Part shown: piece after piece, positions 30,782-42,102 of the stretch
Numbering within the stretch: the stretch's first letter is position 1
Layout: each line of letters opens with the position of its first letter
Assembly (NCBI GenBank): GCA_025201365.1
Contig: JAIXMF010000077.1
Location: 1-45,553 of the forward strand
Length of the DNA stretch: 45,553 nt
Origin: Syncephalis plumigaleata
Taxonomy: Eukaryota; Zoopagomycota; Zoopagomycetes; Zoopagales; Piptocephalidaceae
Direction: 5' to 3'
Made by a program: the position numbers and the translations under genes
The notes under the pieces: generated by a model
Databases searched by the model: none
The model's input: the letters and a program-made list of their open reading frames with translations, nothing else
Told to the model about the DNA's origin: nothing

Positions 30782-32448
30782 ATGGATACTGGCACTGCTA
30801 GAGTTGTCGTCTCGTCTGCTCACCGACCGCTTAGACTAGATTCCACACGTCCTATTGATACATTACCAATACGGCCTACATTACGAGCACGACTCTACGC
30901 TCAAGGTTATCGTACTGTAGGTGATTTAGCCACTGGCTACCATCAAGGACAAGTAACTACGCGTAAATAGCCGATAAATACATAGGTACCACGGTAGTGA
31001 TTGATGTGCGATATAGGTATTGGTGTTTCCGAGAATGAACTGGAGCAGATACGCAAGCATTTACAGCTATTACATCGAGAAGGTACGTGTACATGTACAA
31101 ATAGCTGGACAATGCAATTAATCAATTGATAAACAATGGTAGAAGGCGATGCAAGAATAAGCAATGGATTGACCGGTCTAGATTTATTGCAACAGGAGGA
31201 GGAACCGAATCGACGAATTACTACAGGTATCCAGCAGTTGGACAGTCTACTCGGTGGCGGTGGTATTCCCTGTGGTCAACTAGTGGAGATATGTGGCGAG
31301 CCGGGTATTGGCAAGACGCAGCTTGCGTGAGTGTACACCTCTTCATAACATAGCATATCGTGTAATGGTTGTTTTTGCTTATTGTTCCTCTCTCTACGTA
31401 TATTACTATTCTACATAGAATGCAGCTATCTGTTAATGTACAACTACCGCAAGCCTTGTCGGGAGTATCAGGTGAAGCTGTGTATATTGGCAAGTAATCA
31501 ACTTGGCATCATTACGATATGTACAATGCATATGATGGTTAACTATCAAACAACAGATACGGAGGGTAGTTTTCGTGTAGAACGTGTACGACAACTCGCT
31601 GAATATGTAGTTAAACAAACGAATTCACGATTAAAATGCAAGTAGACTCTATGTATATAGTATTTGCTAGTTTTACTTACTTTGATGATTGACTAGTCAA
31701 TGCTATGCGTGTACTTGATGTGCTGCATCGTATTCACTATTATAGAGTACACACACACGTAGAACTGATTGCATTGATACATACACTCGAGGATTTTATT
31801 CAAACACGACCAAAGGTATGCATGCTTAATGATTACCATGCCGTCTATTATTACTCCTCTAATTCCATATGTAGATTCGTCTAATAATTATTGATAGTAT
31901 TGCCTTTCCGTTTAGACAAAGCTTCGCCAATATGTCGCAAAGAACACGATTGGTCACCAACATTGCTCGTACACTTTTATCGCTAGCTCGACAGCATCAA
32001 CTTAGTGTAAGTGGCAACACGTAAATACTTGTACCATCACTCATGACGATAATGCAGGTGGTGCTCATCAATCAAATGACAACACAATTCAATGCTGCTC
32101 AAGGAGCATCAACTCTAGTACCGGCACTAGGCGATAGTTGGGGCCATATGTCGAATATGCGATTAACTCTGTTTTGGAGACATAGTATCAGGTATGCGAT
32201 TGCCGGAATAGTTATACAGTATGAGAAATGATAATGGTAACCATCATTGCAATATTACTAGATATGCATTACTATTCAAGTCGCCTACTAGGGAAGATGC
32301 ACTGGCTACATTTACCATTACGGTAGGTTATTAGATTTACGTATATATATTTATATACACTTGACAGAACATTCATTAACTAATTATATCCTTAATACAG
32401 CCAAATGGATTAACCGATGCTAATATTGATGTCACAGAATCATCATAA
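30782..32448 (+). CDS. RAD51C: RAD51 paralogue RAD51C
   Basis: Homologous-recombination ATPase of the RecA/Rad51 family. Ten exons: 30782-30962, 31017-31082, 31143-31326, 31419-31489, 31557-31637, 31697-31815, 31875-32006, 32058-32191, 32262-32322, 32401-32448, 358 aa. Walker A GEPGIGKT is at 134-141 and Walker B LIIID at 237-241; both are intact. The helix-hairpin-helix N-terminus (LRARLYAQGYRTVGDL, then GVSENELEQI), the GGGIPCGQLVEICGEPG lead-in and DSIAFPFR match RAD51C rather than RAD51 itself. Two introns (31490-31556 and 31638-31696) begin with GCAAGT instead of GT; no GT donor gives an open frame there. AATAAA at 32460-32465. Functional by inspection. Confidence 0.92.
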
Positions 32449-32708
32449 CTTATTTGACAAATAAATGATTGTTACATTAGCATATATATATATACTGTTG
32501 AATTACGAATACAAGTAGGTATAGATTTAAATAGCGGAAATTAGTTCATATTCAGATTGTTTAATATAATGCATTTATTGTTTTACTTGGATAAAAAGAG
32601 AGAAAGAGAGTACGGTTATTAATAACTCAATAATAACATTTCCATAATATTTTCTTCTTAATTATATTGAAACTATCATACTAAAGTTTCTACAGTCTAT
32701 TGTGTTGT
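32449..32708. other. Convergent 3' spacer
   Basis: Short A/T-rich spacer between RAD51C (plus) and the orphan 438-aa gene (minus). Contains the RAD51C poly(A) signal. No coding region seen. Confidence 0.5.
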
Positions 32709-34025
32709 TTATCTGATACGTCCTACAACCGAAATACGACCTTTATGGGCGGCACCCACCACCGGCACTGAGATGTCATCTTGTACTTCTGTCAAGACAC
32801 GCGGTGACGAGCTAGTAATTGGCTCGTGACTTACGGAACTCTCGCCCGTCTCGGGATTGATCACCGTGTGTCCACCGCGCATAATCTCCGTGAATGGTAC
32901 ATCGATCTTGTTGGCCATCTCACGTACGGCCGTGACCGACTTGTCCTGCACCACACCAGCAACTGCCGTACCGATCGTCTCACCAAACAATTCTGCTCCC
33001 TTATCGCCGAATGCCTTAACAATAGGCGCGGCTTTAGCGGCTTTCAAGAAGATACCACCACCCACGGCACCACCAAGGGCACCACCAACCATATTCGGAA
33101 TCAGTCCAATGGTCGTGTCTTTGATACGTTCACCGCGCGAACGTGGATCCGCCGTAACATTGCGTACACCGATACCGAATAAATTACGCTGTAACGCGGT
33201 TTCCGAACGATTCCAAGCGACTGTACCCGCTACACCGGAAAGCGTGAATCCAGCCAGGTTCGATCCCACCAGGCCAAGTACACCGAGACCCGCAGCTGAA
33301 GCGACAGCACCGGAAATAAGCGTTGGCACCAGCAGCTTGATCATTTTCCTTCTACGCGTGCTTTTACCGGGATTCGACGGGAACACGTCGTTCTCCACGG
33401 GTGGTAGCGTGCCATTGTTGGCAGCGATAGCAGCGGCCTTCTTCTCCTTCTTAATCTCGTCCACTTCTACCGCGGTGAGTGCGCCCACCTTGAACGCCGT
33501 AGAAACAGTGCCACCTACACCATCGGCCGAATTCCCTCCTAGACCGCCCTTCCTCAATACTTGGCCCAATCCATTGCTGATGAAACCAGTTACGAGACTG
33601 GTACCAAATTGCACACCTACATCCTTTGCCTGTTTAGCGACCTTATCACCGAATGTGGTACCGTTTTTCTTTGGTTGATCAAGAAAGATGAGCTCTTTTT
33701 GCTTGTTGCCAGAGGCGGGCGGTGTATTCTTCTCGGTTGTCGATGCGACATTGTTAGATGTAGGCTTTTCCGGTGCTGGCACATTCGGTGTCGTAGTATC
33801 ATTAGCAGCAGTAATGTTGAGAGCGGCTTTTTTAGCAGCTATAAAATTTTCAACGAATTGTATATCGCTAGACACTGATATAGGCGATGCAGTCGTGGTC
33901 TGCATCATTGTAATAGTATATAGACATGATAAGGAAAGAAGAAAGAAAAGAAAGCCAAAACGCTTTATAGGAAATTTGTGACTATGAACACAATACGCGG
34001 CGCTATTGGTTGATTTCATGTTCAT
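32709..34025 (-). CDS. Orphan secretory-pathway protein, 438 aa
   Basis: Single exon, not recognised. A hydrophobic stretch at about residues 24-46 (FGFLFFLLSLSCLYTIT) is a signal peptide or anchor after a basic N-tail. Then comes a Thr/Pro/Asn-rich region with NIT and NDT glycosylation sequons. The second half carries several Gly/Ala-rich hydrophobic segments (such as GALGGAVGGGIFLKA and SAAGLGVLGLVGSNLAG), typical of membrane-inserted or hairpin-forming proteins. KKPPV-like basic patches and an RRRK occur near residue 222. No enzyme motif was seen. A homology search is needed for family; it may be lineage-specific. Confidence 0.7.
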   Translation of the reverse strand: MNMKSTNSAAYCVHSHKFPIKRFGFLFFLLSLSCLYTITMMQTTTASPISVSSDIQFVENFIAAKKAALNITAANDTTTPNVPAPEKPTSNNVASTTEKNTPPASGNKQKELIFLDQPKKNGTTFGDKVAKQAKDVGVQFGTSLVTGFISNGLGQVLRKGGLGGNSADGVGGTVSTAFKVGALTAVEVDEIKKEKKAAAIAANNGTLPPVENDVFPSNPGKSTRRRKMIKLLVPTLISGAVASAAGLGVLGLVGSNLAGFTLSGVAGTVAWNRSETALQRNLFGIGVRNVTADPRSRGERIKDTTIGLIPNMVGGALGGAVGGGIFLKAAKAAPIVKAFGDKGAELFGETIGTAVAGVVQDKSVTAVREMANKIDVPFTEIMRGGHTVINPETGESSVSHEPITSSSPRVLTEVQDDISVPVVGAAHKGRISVVGRIR

Positions 34026-34037
34026 TGCAAATTATAT

Positions 34038-34076
34038 AGTAGTAATAGTAGTAATAGTAGTAATAATAGTAATAAT
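34038..34076. repeat. AGT/AAT trinucleotide run
   Basis: An imperfect run of agt and aat triplets immediately upstream of the ATG of the orphan 438-aa gene, in its leader or promoter. Confidence 0.8.
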
Positions 34077-34170
34077 TCGTGGCTATCGTAGTAGTTTTTT
34101 TGCTTGTAAGGATAAAGAAAAAAGAGTATCAATTCGTAAATGGTAGGATAACGTCACTGGACAAGAGTAA

Positions 34171-34220
34171 GGATAGGACAGGACAGGATAGGACAGGATA
34201 GGACAGGACAGGATAGGATA
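34171..34220. repeat. GGAYA pentanucleotide repeat
   Basis: Ten tandem 5-mers alternating ggata and ggaca with no other variants, in the spacer between two divergent genes. Confidence 0.9.
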
Positions 34221-35406
34221 TGTGTATATGTGCGTTTGTGTTTATGAGGCGGACACAATGAAGAGAAATACTAAAGTGTAATTAAAAAAGGGAAAGCCAG
34301 CTAGTACAAAGTAATACGAGCAGCATCGACATTTATGTACTAGCGATGATCACGCATCATGATGTACTGATGGCAAATCAGTTTTTTTTCTTTGCTTTAT
34401 CGCAATAGTCCAGATAGATAATATGAATAAGCGTGCATGTGTTCACTGATCAGTAATAGTAAGTTTGCACATGGCTCGAATGGCTGTGCATGTGTTTAAG
34501 AAAGAAATACGTTGTAGTATTTGTACAGACATGCGTCTATAGAAGGTTTATATGGAAAAGACGCGAGAACCATATTTGGGTACACACACAAGTAGCAGCT
34601 AATAAAATAAGTTTTTACTTCCAAGGCGACACGTGTTCTATGAACGTATTCGACTATCGTCCAATCGGAGGCTGAAAAGTTTTATCGATGGATGTGCATC
34701 TACGTTGATATTGCTTCATTCATGTTACAACAGTCTCGAGATGTTAAATATCCGATATCGGCTTTAATTAGACGATGATGAAGTATATGGAAAGTGAGTA
34801 AAAAAAGGATAAATAAAGATGTGTTTATCCATGACAACCAATAATATTTGTATGGGACATTCGGTAAAATGGTTTTATACGTGAATTATACTAGCACCTG
34901 TTGTAGTAGTAGTAATGACAATAGCGCAAGGCCTACACTTGGCACGTTGGTAGAAATATCGCATTATACGGTTCAGGTATACAATCACCTACTTTGGCAT
35001 GTTGTACAAGAAACCCTTATTTAACAAAAGTGTTGACACGGCATGCTGAATGACAAGGAGAACAAAGAAGAAATAAACGACGAAACAAATATGACGCCAT
35101 ACTGCACACAAATTGGTTGTTTATCCACGTTAGAATCATGTAATGCATGACGTATCTTCTTTATTATGTTGGAACAAATCACTGGATCAAATGATCAGTT
35201 AAGCGACATATTAATCGAGTAAAACAGATTCAAGCATAAACACAATGGTAGATTGTTCATTGCTTTATACGCTAAAACAAATACTAAAGTAGTTGAAATA
35301 CTTGATTGCAATTGCTCATATAATAACAACTAATTATTACGGTAGTCAATTTGATTTACTCATTCAATTATCTTACCATTCCTTCTAGTTATACATCATC
35401 ATTATA

Positions 35407-36243
35407 ATGCCTACTTATCTACCATTCATCGTTCTTTTAGCATTGCCATTACTGTTCGTGTCATGGGCCGGAGGATGGACCATCAATAGGAATGCACTAC
35501 TGCTTAGTGAGAACTTTAAAAAACCACTTGATGAGAACATTTGGAATTTCGATCTTGGTGATGGTTGCGAGCAGAACATTTGTCAATGGGGTAATGGCGA
35601 GCAGCAAGTCTACACCAAAGAGAATGTACAAACGAACGCCAATGGCCATTTGAGGATTGTGGCACGTCGTGACAATGGCAAGTGGACCTCGGGTAGGATT
35701 AATACAAAGGGTAAATTCACGTTTAGGTATGGACGTGTGGATGTACGCGCGAAACTACCCGTGTCCGATGGTATGTTTCCCGGTATATGGATGATGCCAC
35801 AGAACAGCACCTATGGCAGTTGGCCAAATAGCGGTGAAATCGACATTGCCGAATATCAATCGGCGTGGACGAAGGATAAACGCGTGTCGCTTCAGTCGTT
35901 GCACTTTAAGGATCGACATGCTGGTACGGCCATGTCATTCAGCACGAAGAGCGATCCATCTGACTGGCACATCTACACGGTGATGTGGTCGCCCGATTTC
36001 ATCAAGTTCATGCGAGATAACGAGTATATCGGCTCGTATGTACGTCCGAAAGACGCCACACCCTCATCATGGCCGTATAATCAGGAATTCTACCTAATTC
36101 TTAACTTGGCCGTTGAACCCGAATGGGGAAGTAGAGCGGATTCTAATGACAATCAACATGTTCTAGAAGTTGACTGGTTACGTGTAAGCGAGAAACTCGA
36201 TGCTTCCGCGTTATCGTGTCATCATCCAAACTGTCGAATGTAA
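35407..36243 (+). CDS. Secreted GH16 beta-glucanase
   Basis: Single exon, 278 aa. Residues 1-22 are a signal peptide (ends SWAGG). The GH16 catalytic signature EIDIAE is at 144-149, with nucleophile Glu144, the aspartate at 146 and acid/base Glu149. The beta-jellyroll has typical strands: FRYGRVDVRAKLP, GMFPGIWMMP, WHIYTVMWSPDFIKFM and FYLILNLAV, and ends with LEVDWLRV. It lacks the GPI signal and long Ser-rich stalk of the Crh transglycosylases. An endo-1,3(4)-beta-glucanase of the laminarinase type is the best fit; exact linkage cannot be assigned. AATAAA at 36251-36256. Likely works on fungal or host glucan outside the cell. Confidence 0.92.
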   Translation: MPTYLPFIVLLALPLLFVSWAGGWTINRNALLLSENFKKPLDENIWNFDLGDGCEQNICQWGNGEQQVYTKENVQTNANGHLRIVARRDNGKWTSGRINTKGKFTFRYGRVDVRAKLPVSDGMFPGIWMMPQNSTYGSWPNSGEIDIAEYQSAWTKDKRVSLQSLHFKDRHAGTAMSFSTKSDPSDWHIYTVMWSPDFIKFMRDNEYIGSYVRPKDATPSSWPYNQEFYLILNLAVEPEWGSRADSNDNQHVLEVDWLRVSEKLDASALSCHHPNCRM

Positions 36244-36436
36244 TGTATTCAATAAACAGTCCACGTATCTGTGTGTGTGTATACGATCTATTTGTATAAT
36301 CTATTGCAATGAATTATATTTAACTGCAATCTCATACATCATCATTTGTTTATTATACTTGATTGCTGCCCGTTAATGCAGTGCTAACACTAAAGAGGAA
36401 GCGCGTATTTATTGTATATCTCTTTCTCTCTCCCTA

Positions 36437-37940
36437 TTAAATATCCAAATCATCATCTGGGTCCTCTTCATCGAAATCATCATCTGAATCCGGCGTGTAA
36501 TATATCGACGTAGAGCCTGAAGTAGCCTTACCGGTGGATGTGTTATCTAATACAATAGAGTGTGAATACAATAGACTATAATCACAAGTGATTATCACTT
36601 ACCCTGTGCCTGTAGATAAGGCAGCAACAACTTTTCCTTTGCTTGTCTCTGTTCATCAGTCAGATTCAAATTAAAGGAAAGATGTGCCGTTGGATCAGAC
36701 TATATATAGCGTAGTTTATAAGTAAGTGAGATATTCCTACAATGACATGGATGCATTACCTCGTTGGTTGATGTAGCATTCGCACCACCATTATTACTAT
36801 CCTCTTTCATGCCTATTACATCCATAGATGGAGGAGTGTAAGCAGTAATACCCTTAATATTGCCATACTCTATTTCAATTTGTGTACTCTATCATAGTAT
36901 TATTGCACATTAGTTGTGGAATTGACAGTAAAAGGCTATTCCATCCAATTACCTCGGTTACTAATTTGCCATTTGTTTTTCGATGAGTCAGATTGCATAA
37001 AAGTGTATCTAGTGAGTTGCTAGACGATGAAAATCGTGGTATATGCTCATCCAAGAAAGCGTCACCAGTAATGCCCCGTGCCTCCGTAAGTGACTGATTA
37101 CTAATGGTCAAGCGGGTGGTCGCTTCTTTGTCGATATTCTCAAAGAACGGTGCCATAATAAGCATGGACGACGATGCTTTCATTTGACAAGCTGTTTGTT
37201 GCAAGTAAGCATCAATGGGTAGATCCGCGTGTACACCCATTAATAGTTGACCATTGATTACTATATTATATTATTTATCCTTAATCAGTTTAACTAGGTA
37301 GGAACATCATCAGATCATTATACAATTACGTTCTAGCTGCTGGTTAATTTGTCGCAATCTGGAGAATAGCAATGGAAATGGCGTATCCAATGCTAGTTCT
37401 GTAATATCTTCAATGACTACAAGTAAATCTATCCAGATTAGATGAACGTATTAGTGCTCGTGTCGTTAGCGCATCATTAACATAACCAATATACGTATAG
37501 CCTACTTGTTTGTTTGCCCGCTTTATCCACTTGCTCCTTTAGCTGATCAATCAGTCTATTGGTACACGTATTTGTTAGGGAACCACCAAATGTTCGATAT
37601 AATTCAATAATGGCTATATTCCTAGATTATCTCCCGTTAATATTATACATTTATCGTTTCTCTTGACTTACTGTTGTTCGTTAGCTGATAATCCAGCAAG
37701 CACATTGGAATTCAAATCATTCTGGCAGAATAGTACAGGTATTCGACTAGTAAGTGTGAGTTGACGTTTAGTACACGGAATAGTACTGCGTTGTTAGTAT
37801 TGTTATTCAAATTACCGCTGACAAGCTCGTAGAATCCATGCTTGTAGAATAGGCACTCCCGACTGTTCAAGCGTGTCTTCTACTGTAACCCACGTACTCG
37901 TTTCTTTACCGTCTAGTAGACGTTCTAACCACAATGACAT
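36437..37940 (-). CDS. ELP5: Elongator complex subunit 5
   Basis: Part of the Elp456 subcomplex of Elongator, needed for wobble-uridine modification of tRNA. Eight exons: 37940-37816, 37746-37672, 37621-37506, 37416-37330, 37260-36953, 36888-36760, 36699-36603, 36546-36437, 348 aa (yeast about 309). Typical features are RIPVLFCQNDLNSNVLAGLS near residue 45, the RecA-like fold without a Walker motif, FNLNLTDEQRQAKEKLLLPY near the end, and the acidic tail ...DEEDPDDDLDI that marks Elp5. The frame was assembled from fragments in several frames, and the closure of all phases supports it. Confidence 0.88.
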
Positions 37941-38062
37941 GATGGCAATAATCAGCTGAAGAAACTATAAAAATAAAGCAATGTAAAATGAATGTCATCA
38001 CTTTTTAGATCATATCTATTTATTTTCCTACTTTTTTTCTAATCAATAAAGCTGTTATGCGG

Positions 38063-38706
38063 TTAATCCATCGGGAAAGCACCACCACCACCACCGCCAC
38101 CAAGTCGACTGGATTTACCCGCTGTATTGCCTTCATTTAATGTATCAAATTCAGGCATATTTACAATCTTACGAGCTGCCTTAATATCCTCACTCATACG
38201 AATAAGCTCTTCAACGCGTGCCAGTTTCTTACTATCATGTCGTAGCACGTATTTAAAATCATCCACTGTCACTTTGTTCTTATTACTCGATAAACGTGCT
38301 GCTTGATGACACTGAATAGCAGATATACATACAACGATTAGAGACATGCTATTCTTATTGTTGTTGTTGTTGTTGTTCAATGATGACTACGTCTAGACTT
38401 ACCATGTCGGTTATATAATCGATGACCATTTCCTCTAGTACATTGACCGTATCCATATCTGGATGTGGCACATCGCCAAAGCCAAACATCATAAGACGTA
38501 CTAGATATAACCAGATAACCAGATAACCAGATAATAGTCAATATTTGTATGTAACCATAGTATCAATATGAAATAGGCTTACAATCTTTAGTAAATACTC
38601 GTTTACGGTTGTATTGTGTACGCGATGTATTTACATTGCCACCACTATGACTGGCACTAGTTGACGCGCCATGACCGCCTGTTCTTCCTTCATGATACTG
38701 GGACAT
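38063..38706 (-). CDS. TAF13: TFIID subunit TAF13
   Basis: Histone-fold subunit of general transcription factor TFIID, pairing with TAF11. Three exons: 38706-38583, 38500-38403, 38311-38063, 156 aa. After a disordered Ser/Gly-rich N-terminus comes the fold: LMMFGFGDVPHPDMDTV, then EEMVIDYITDMCHQAA, and DDFKYVLRHDSKKLARVEEL. These three helices are diagnostic of TAF13. A Gly-rich tail follows. The gene shares a 317-bp divergent promoter with ASCC2. Confidence 0.93.
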
Positions 38707-39023
38707 GATGTGTTGAAATGAGAAAGAAAAGCAACAGTAAAAGAATAATATCATGACGCAGCCTGACCCTTTCAGCTTACAGAGTTGTGTTTTCCCCTAA
38801 ACATGGTTGTCATCTCTACCTTCTCTCTTCCCTCCTATGACTGACAGTAGCATTAGTAGATTCGCCACCTCGCAGGTTTCATACTATTGCATCTTACTAG
38901 TATAAGTGACTATTATCATTATTATCATTGTTATCATTATTAGTATCATAGCCGAGTTCATTGTAGTATTTTCCTTGCCTGAACGCCTGATACTGAACTA
39001 TCGTCTGCACAGTTGCATCCGTT
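38707..39023. promoter_or_regulatory. Divergent promoter between TAF13 and ASCC2
   Basis: Holds a (TTATCATTA)-like A/T-rich run near 38910-38945. The 87-aa frame at 38906 overlaps the start of ASCC2 in another frame and is not supported. Confidence 0.45.
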
Positions 39024-42008
39024 ATGACACCATTGTCGTCATCGTCGTTGTCGTCCTCATTAGCTACTTGCCCACCCTTTCTATCTGCAAAACTATGGCT
39101 ATCCCTAGGGAGAGATCAACGGATAAAGGCGTGCCAATGCTGGCAGCGGCATTGTCAATCGTTACTTAACGCGCCTGCCGATCTATTCTGGACGGTAGTG
39201 CTCGATACACCGGCTATTATACGTTTTTTACGTACATTTATATCGTCGTCTCGCTTTGTACTAGCCGAGCAGGAAAAGGAAGAATGTGACGATAGCGAGT
39301 CTAATGCTATGATCCATCATGCTCTATTAAGGGTAGGACACCAAGTGCTATTGATATTGTCACGTCTTACCGAGCCAACTGAAGCCGCCGATCAACAATG
39401 CGCGCCACTTACCGCTATGGATTATCTGATGCAGATCGGATTATTCGATGCACCGGGTATCTTTGATATGGCAGCCACCTACGGCTTCTCTAATACCTCG
39501 ATGGTATTGGATCTATTGAATGGTGTCATTCTATTGGCACCGACATTTGTAGATCAATTCGAGCAATTACTCGAAGAGATCATGCAGATATTCAAGTATC
39601 CCAATATTACCTTGACATTCTCGCAACTATCCCTCAATGAAGATGAAGGTGATGGTAAACAATCGTCAAAGAATAAAGGTAAAGGCAATGCCGATCTATT
39701 ATGGCCAGATCCTTCACTATCATCATCATCCTCATCGACATTCATTGATTATCAAGAAGTTGACTGGCCAATACTACTCGACTTGATTACGGCACTTGAT
39801 GCATTCACCAATGTCATGGCTACTGGGTGCTTTCCATTACAGATACGACTCTATAGTCGATGGCATACCTGGTTACTCATTATAGATAGATTGTATCTAC
39901 GTATTAAACAAATATCACCAGAGACTCGTCGATGCAAATACGCCCTCTTGATTATTGCGTATAAACTGTTGGAGTATCGGTATTTCGCGACACTCTCTAT
40001 TAAAGAGGATGATGGCAGCACTACGGTAACGACCCCGTCTTACGAAGGAGAGATTTGTCTTCATAAAGGCGAACAAATGGCTAGTGCGGCCACTCATTGT
40101 TGCGATATATTACTAGGACTATTGTCCACGGTGGATGAAGCCACCAATGATTGTACACTTGAAGAGTACGAGTTTCTAGAAACTACACCGTTACTCGTCG
40201 ATTTAGAGATTGAGTTCAAGTTATCCGATCGTATTACGGGTATGCTACCGAATTTTAAACAATCGTAAGTAAATAATACTGATCTCCTGTAGATGAGAAG
40301 CATGACTAATCCACATCATTATATTACGATCATTATTGCTACTACTACTAGACACGAGGATAGAATCGAGTACATATTATTATCATTGAAACACTTTAAA
40401 GAGACGTTCCCCAATGCAAAGAGTCTACGCGAACAGTTTACTCGATTGGCCACGGAGAGACAACGACAAAAATCCATTATTAACTATAATAATAACTCGA
40501 ATGGTGGCAGTCGTGCCTATCATAGCTATCCTATCGCTTCTTCTACAATAACTGCAGTAACTGCTGCAGCATCATCATCCACTACACCATCCACAGCAAC
40601 AACAACAGCCATCGTAGTAAGTGCATGATTCATTCAACTTCTTGACAGTCTAATCAAATCTATTTATTTATCTATTTGTATTAATAGTCAGCAAGAGATA
40701 AATTATCGGCAGCCATTGACCAGATCGATGCTATATTTCCTGGATTGGGGCATGGATTCATTGTGGCATGCCTTAAATGGTATCAAGGAGATGTGGAGAA
40801 GGCTATTACTCATTTATTAGAGGAAGACTTGCCATCTGAACTAAAGAACATGGATCGACAAACACCCAGGTGAGTATTATCATGTCACTTTTTATTTATC
40901 CTTATACAGTTCTCGTTGATAATATTACTAACTTGACCTTTAGAGTATTAAGCACTATAGAAGAGGAGGATGACGAGATTGCATGTATATATGGAAGTGT
41001 CAAGACCAATGGTACAGAATACGAGGAACATTTGGAAGTTGCAAATACAAGTTACGACGATGAGCAACCCTCTTCTGGTATGATAAAGGCTCGATTAATT
41101 CGAATAACCATGACTAATCATTGTACTCATGATAATAATCATAGAGAATCTATTATCCACACGAAGGAACATCTACGATAATGATGAGTTTGACCTATTT
41201 ACACACACTGCACTTGATCACAAACGAGTCTATCAAGGAAAACGAGAGTGAGTGTGATTATACGTTATTATTTGATATATTGCTTACACTATGATTTAGT
41301 ATGAATTCAGAATTAAAGGATGACGCAGCATTGACTCAAGCCTACAAATCACGTATTATCGAGCGTGTTATGGCAAGCGATGAAGATGAATATGATGACA
41401 CGTACGATGGTATCTATACCAATGGTGAAGATGTTACCACCACAGGAGAGACAATCACTAGTGGTGATGGTCAGTCCACATCATCGACCACTTTCAAGCA
41501 ATCATCGTCTGCTCTTGCAACAGATCCTACATTAGTGCATGAACCGGTACTAATACAGCAGTACATTTCAAATCCTAGTCTATTTGATCGATCGGCAGCA
41601 TCACGTAAAAGTGCAGAACGAACACAATTACGCGATGCTACCGGATTATCGAATGAACAAATCGAAGGATGGGCCAGTCAATTGGCACGCGATGTAAGTT
41701 CATCATTATAATTAGAGTGGTCATTGTATACAAGTAATATTAATTGCATCTTTATAATAATTCATCTACTCTAGTCTAAACGACATCAAAATCTAGTCAA
41801 TGATACAGCATGGAGAGGTGAACAAACGTCTATTGCATCGACGACACCTGTTGTTTCCCAGTCATCAGAAACCGCGTCAACGCCATCACAGGCACAAACA
41901 CAAACACGACGCAATTACGCGTTTAAAGATCGACACAAAGCTCAACGAGCTAATCACAATCGTAAACGAGGTTATGCTCGTAAAATGCGGGATACACTAC
42001 CGCAATAA
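39024..42008 (+). CDS. ASCC2: ASCC2/Cue3-like ubiquitin-binding subunit of the ribosome quality trigger complex
   Basis: In yeast (Cue3/Rqt3) and human (ASCC2) this protein binds ubiquitin on collided ribosomes and helps split them. Seven exons: 39024-40264, 40352-40616, 40688-40869, 40944-41077, 41145-41247, 41300-41693, 41775-42008, 850 aa. A helical N-terminal body (RHCQSLL, FWTVVLDTPAIIRFLR, MQIGLFDAPGIFDMAATYGF) precedes the CUE domain at about 510-552, with IDAIFPGLGHGFIVACL, WYQGDVEKAITHLLEE. Next is NIYDNDEFDLF, the family's post-CUE motif, and a basic C-terminal tail. The initial ATG at 39024 follows an in-frame stop 30 nt upstream; an additional 5' exon is possible. Confidence 0.88.
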
Positions 42009-42102
42009 TAATAATATATCAATATATTGATATACATACCTATCTTATATGAATATAATCATTAGACATCAACTATCAATTATTATTTATAGTTATACTT
42101 TA

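Larger units (their letters stand above)
34026..35406. other. Gene-poor spacer of about 1.4 kb
   Basis: Divergent spacer upstream of the orphan 438-aa gene and the GH16 gene. It holds two simple repeats (34038-34076 and 34171-34220) and poly-T/poly-A runs, but no coding region that could be supported. The 61-aa frame at 34490-34675 is rejected for lack of any domain. Confidence 0.5.

Noticed and set aside
34490-34675. 61-aa frame in the large spacer
   Set aside because: Low information content and no supporting features.
38906-39169. 87-aa frame beginning with an Ile-rich run
   Set aside because: It overlaps the start of ASCC2 in a different frame and derives from an A/T-rich simple repeat.
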